Shown piece after piece: positions 61,910 to 64,000 of a stretch of DNA of 64,000 nucleotides (position 1 is the stretch's first letter; every line of letters begins with the position of its first letter). Source of the DNA: Balaenoptera acutorostrata (taxonomy: Eukaryota; Chordata; Mammalia; Artiodactyla; Balaenopteridae). The position numbers and the translations under genes are program-made. The stretch covers positions 39,938,282 to 40,002,281 of the forward strand of contig NC_080064.1 in the NCBI RefSeq assembly GCF_949987535.1. Direction: 5' to 3'. The notes beneath the pieces are model-generated. The model saw only the letters and a list, made by a program, of their open reading frames with translations. It did not search any database and was not told the origin of the DNA.

Positions 61910-62225
61910 GGCCTTTTATCTTTGCACTTTGGCTTCCGTGGGTAGGGCTGGCCAGGGGACGTGGGCGCTGGTGCCGCCTGTTTGGTCGCCAGGGCTGGCC
62001 GAGGGGCAGGCGGGGCCGTGCGCAGCAGTTCTAGGAAATGTGCACTTTCGCTCTCGGCATCCCGTCCATTGAGGCGGCCCGAGCAAAGCCGACTGCGCCG
62101 AGCGGCGCTCTGAGCCGGGCTGGGGCGGAGGTGGGCAGGCCTGGGAAGCGTGCATCTTCTGTGCCCCCACAAGACACCGCGTTACCTGCCAGGGCCACAC
62201 ACCCGCCCCCCCGCCCCACAGTGTA
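61910..62225. other. GC- and CpG-enriched segment
   Basis: CpG density is highest at 62040-62115 (TTTCGCTCTCGGCATCCCG, GAGGCGGCCCGAGC, CTGCGCCGAGCGGCGC). It may be a small CpG island or an eroded one. Open frames on both strands reflect composition. Confidence 0.4.
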
Positions 62226-62227
62226 AG

Positions 62228-62370
62228 GCACTTCTGCTCCTTCCCCTCCCCACCCTGGAAGGGCGCACAGGGAAGAGCATCATAGTTCTTGGACACTTTC
62301 GTATCTCCAGCACAAATCCCAGCATCTGGCACACAGTGGGAGCTAAAAAGCATTTCTTGAAAAATTATAT
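62228..62370 (+). mobile_element. L2 3' end
   Basis: TTTCGTATCTCCAGCACAAATCCC and ATCTGGCACACAGTGGGAGCTAAAAAGC: L2 terminus. Confidence 0.7.
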
Positions 62371-62394
62371 GATGATGCTAATTTAAAGATGCAA

Positions 62395-62522
62395 TAATAA
62401 CTATGTGTGTCTGGCACTTTTAATCAGTTAATCCTCACAGCTAGCAGATGAAACTGACAGACAGGAAACAAAGGTGCAGGAAGGTTACCCAACTAGCCTC
62501 AGGTGACCTGCACTCCCAATGG
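62395..62522 (-). mobile_element. MIR fragment
   Basis: AATAATAACTATGTGTGTCTGGC, CAGTTAATCCTCACAGC and CAGGAAACAAAGGTGCAGG: antisense MIR. Confidence 0.7.
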
Positions 62523-63104
62523 GTGCAATGATTCTGGGCCCTGAAGGAGCACCGGCCACTCCTGGGCCAGTGCCCTGAGGTGTCCTAAGGGACTTCGGAG
62601 CTGAGTCTTGTGCTGTGCTGTGTGAATATAGACTAATTCTTGGTTCTGAAGGTTAAATCAGACCAGGATGTCCCTCTGAATGAGGGAGGGAGGGAGGAAG
62701 CTTTATGCAGAGAAATAGGCTCACAAGGTAAGAGAAGTAAAACTGAGTGCTTTCCGCTGCTCTTCCTGACAAGCTGGGGAGAAAAGGGAGAACCTCAAGA
62801 ATAAAAGATGACAGGGTCTCAGCACTCAGGGCCGGGGAATATATGCACTGCCTACGGGGGAGGTGGATGGTGGTCAGGGACCAATCTGAAAGCCTGTAGG
62901 TTCCCCCAGGGAAACTACCTTTGCCTAGTCAGGGAGGAACACAGGCTAGCAGCAGGTGCCACTGAAGAGAGACTGCACAGGACCTAGGCCTTTACCCAGA
63001 AATGGCCCCAGGGCCCTGACTTGTGTGGGCCAAATCTGACAACCTTCTGGCTCTTTTCAAGGGTAGCCAAGCATTCAGAGTGACCCCGGTACAACTCACC
63101 CACT
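62523..63104. other. unique sequence, no gene recognised
   Basis: Nothing recognised except purine-rich GGGAGGGAGGGAGG near 62683. Confidence 0.4.
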
Positions 63105-63290
63105 GTTAGGGACTGAATGTTTGTGCCACTCCATTCATATGTTGAAGCCCCAACCTCCATTATGATAGTATTTGGAGATGGAAACTTTACAAGGGAATTA
63201 GGTTTAGAAGAGGTCATAAAGGTGGGGTCCTCATGATAGGATTAGTGCCCATCACCAGAGCTGGCTCTCTCTCAATCTCTAATATAATGT
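63105..63290 (+). mobile_element. MaLR-type LTR fragment (MST-like)
   Basis: AGGGACTGAATGTTTGTGCC, CATTCATATGTTGAAGCCCC, TGATAGTATTTGGAGATGG, AAAGGTGGGGTCCTCATG and GATTAGTGCCCATCACC are successive words of the 5' half of a MaLR LTR. It is truncated by about 63290. Non-coding. Confidence 0.75.
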
Positions 63291-63529
63291 GATGTCCATT
63301 AAGCCTCAATAAAAAAATCAAAAAAGAAAAGGAAAAAACCCACAATGCTCAAAACCAGTCACATCACTGCACCTAAACTGAAACTGCTGAGTTATGATCA
63401 GGTGGTATCAGCCCAGAGGGGACAGTCCAATCTGGTGACCATAGATGAAAGTCTGGCTATAAAGGATCATTTGCTTGAAGAGTCCAGGCTTTTCAAATGA
63501 CTGCCCTCAGGAACCTTTATAGCCAGACA

Positions 63530-63690
63530 ATAAAAACTGGGAAGGGCTCTCAGGTAGAAGGAACAGCATAAGCAAATGCTTGGAGGCCTGACCATGGATT
63601 GTGTGACAGACAGAGGAAGGGAGAGAGAGGTAGAACAGGTCAGCAGCATTGCAGTCCCAAGCAAAGTAGCAGGTAATGGATAAAATTAAA
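63530..63690 (-). mobile_element. L2 fragment
   Basis: CAGGTAGAAGGAACAGCATAAGCAAATGC and GGTAGAACAGGTCAGCAGC follow antisense L2. Confidence 0.65.
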
Positions 63691-64000
63691 CATTTTTAAA
63701 TGAAAATTAAGTGGGGGATGGAGTGAACCTGGAGAAGCTCACATGAACTCTGGGTAGAGAAGAGGAGAAAAAAAGAAGGCTTTGTCTGCAAGGAACAGAC
63801 GAGGAAGAGAAAACAACAAAGTGTTCCAGGATGGAGAGGGAGAAATCCAACAGTGACCTGTGGATGTTACAAAGCCCTCACCAAATGGACCAGTGACAGT
63901 GCTGAACTGTCTCCGTGTCTCAGGTGGGCAGGCTGAGGCTTTCTGTGAATACAGAGGCCGAGACGCAGCCCCCGTTAGCATCCAGAGCTGCCAACACCTC
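63691..64000. other. unique sequence to window end
   Basis: AAATTAAACATTTTTAAATG and purine-rich GAAGAGGAGAAAAAAAGAAGG, otherwise nothing recognised. Confidence 0.4.

Overview
The window reads as non-coding nuclear DNA from a mammal, most probably a cetacean (whale or dolphin). The diagnostic evidence is four tRNA-derived CHR SINEs (9676-9837, 33265-33564, 35546-35747, 44453-44759) with the start 'GGGACTTCCCTGGTGGC', an intact B-box in two of them, and target-site duplications. CHR SINEs are restricted to cetaceans, hippopotamuses and ruminants, and the long form seen here is typical of whales and dolphins. A young-looking 5'-truncated L1 with a perfect 16-bp target-site duplication (46503-46990) fits the same lineage. 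There are no bacterial operons, CRISPR arrays, tRNA or rRNA genes. I cannot support any intact protein-coding exon: the long open frames fall in GC-rich DNA or inside L2, L1 and SINE copies.

Layout. Ancient mammalian repeats dominate. About 45 MIR fragments and about 35 L2 fragments are spread over both strands, often nested or arranged as inverted neighbours. L1 pieces lie at 17778-18258, 31022-32530 (with a decayed ORF2 reverse-transcriptase remnant), 54090-54600, 56236-56478 and 46519-46974. LTR elements of MaLR type lie near 46043-46417, 50600-51065 and 63105-63290. A MER5A-type hAT element is at 15785-15955, with another DNA-transposon-like piece near 20530-20720. Microsatellites are (GA)n at 24833, (GT)n at 40126, (CA)n at 48550 and a CA-rich stretch at 27270-27430.

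Between the repeats are unique, sometimes AT-rich segments carrying clustered homeodomain, POU/octamer, SOX and RUNX-like words (for example 3130-3270, 21180-21260, 25010-25280, 42640-42870, 48160-48360, 52110-52230, 61580-61800). These are candidate conserved non-coding elements. The dense MIR/L2 background with few recent insertions is compatible with an intron or gene-flanking regulatory domain, but the nearest gene cannot be named from this sequence.

Notable structures that standard repeat families do not explain are: a regular 23-bp-period minisatellite (33964-34124); an exact 76-bp duplication separated by 11 bp (15148-15310); a 97-bp block present twice about 2 kb apart (43051 and 45020); an old 78-bp tandem duplication (805-960); a doubled 14-bp perfect palindrome (47883-47922); a five-run single-nucleotide-loop G-quadruplex motif (44319-44343); and an inverted RUNX pair around a SOX palindrome (48313-48349). 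I found no clearly novel biological system. The most testable leads are the 97-bp paralogous block and the 48.2-kb enhancer-like segment.
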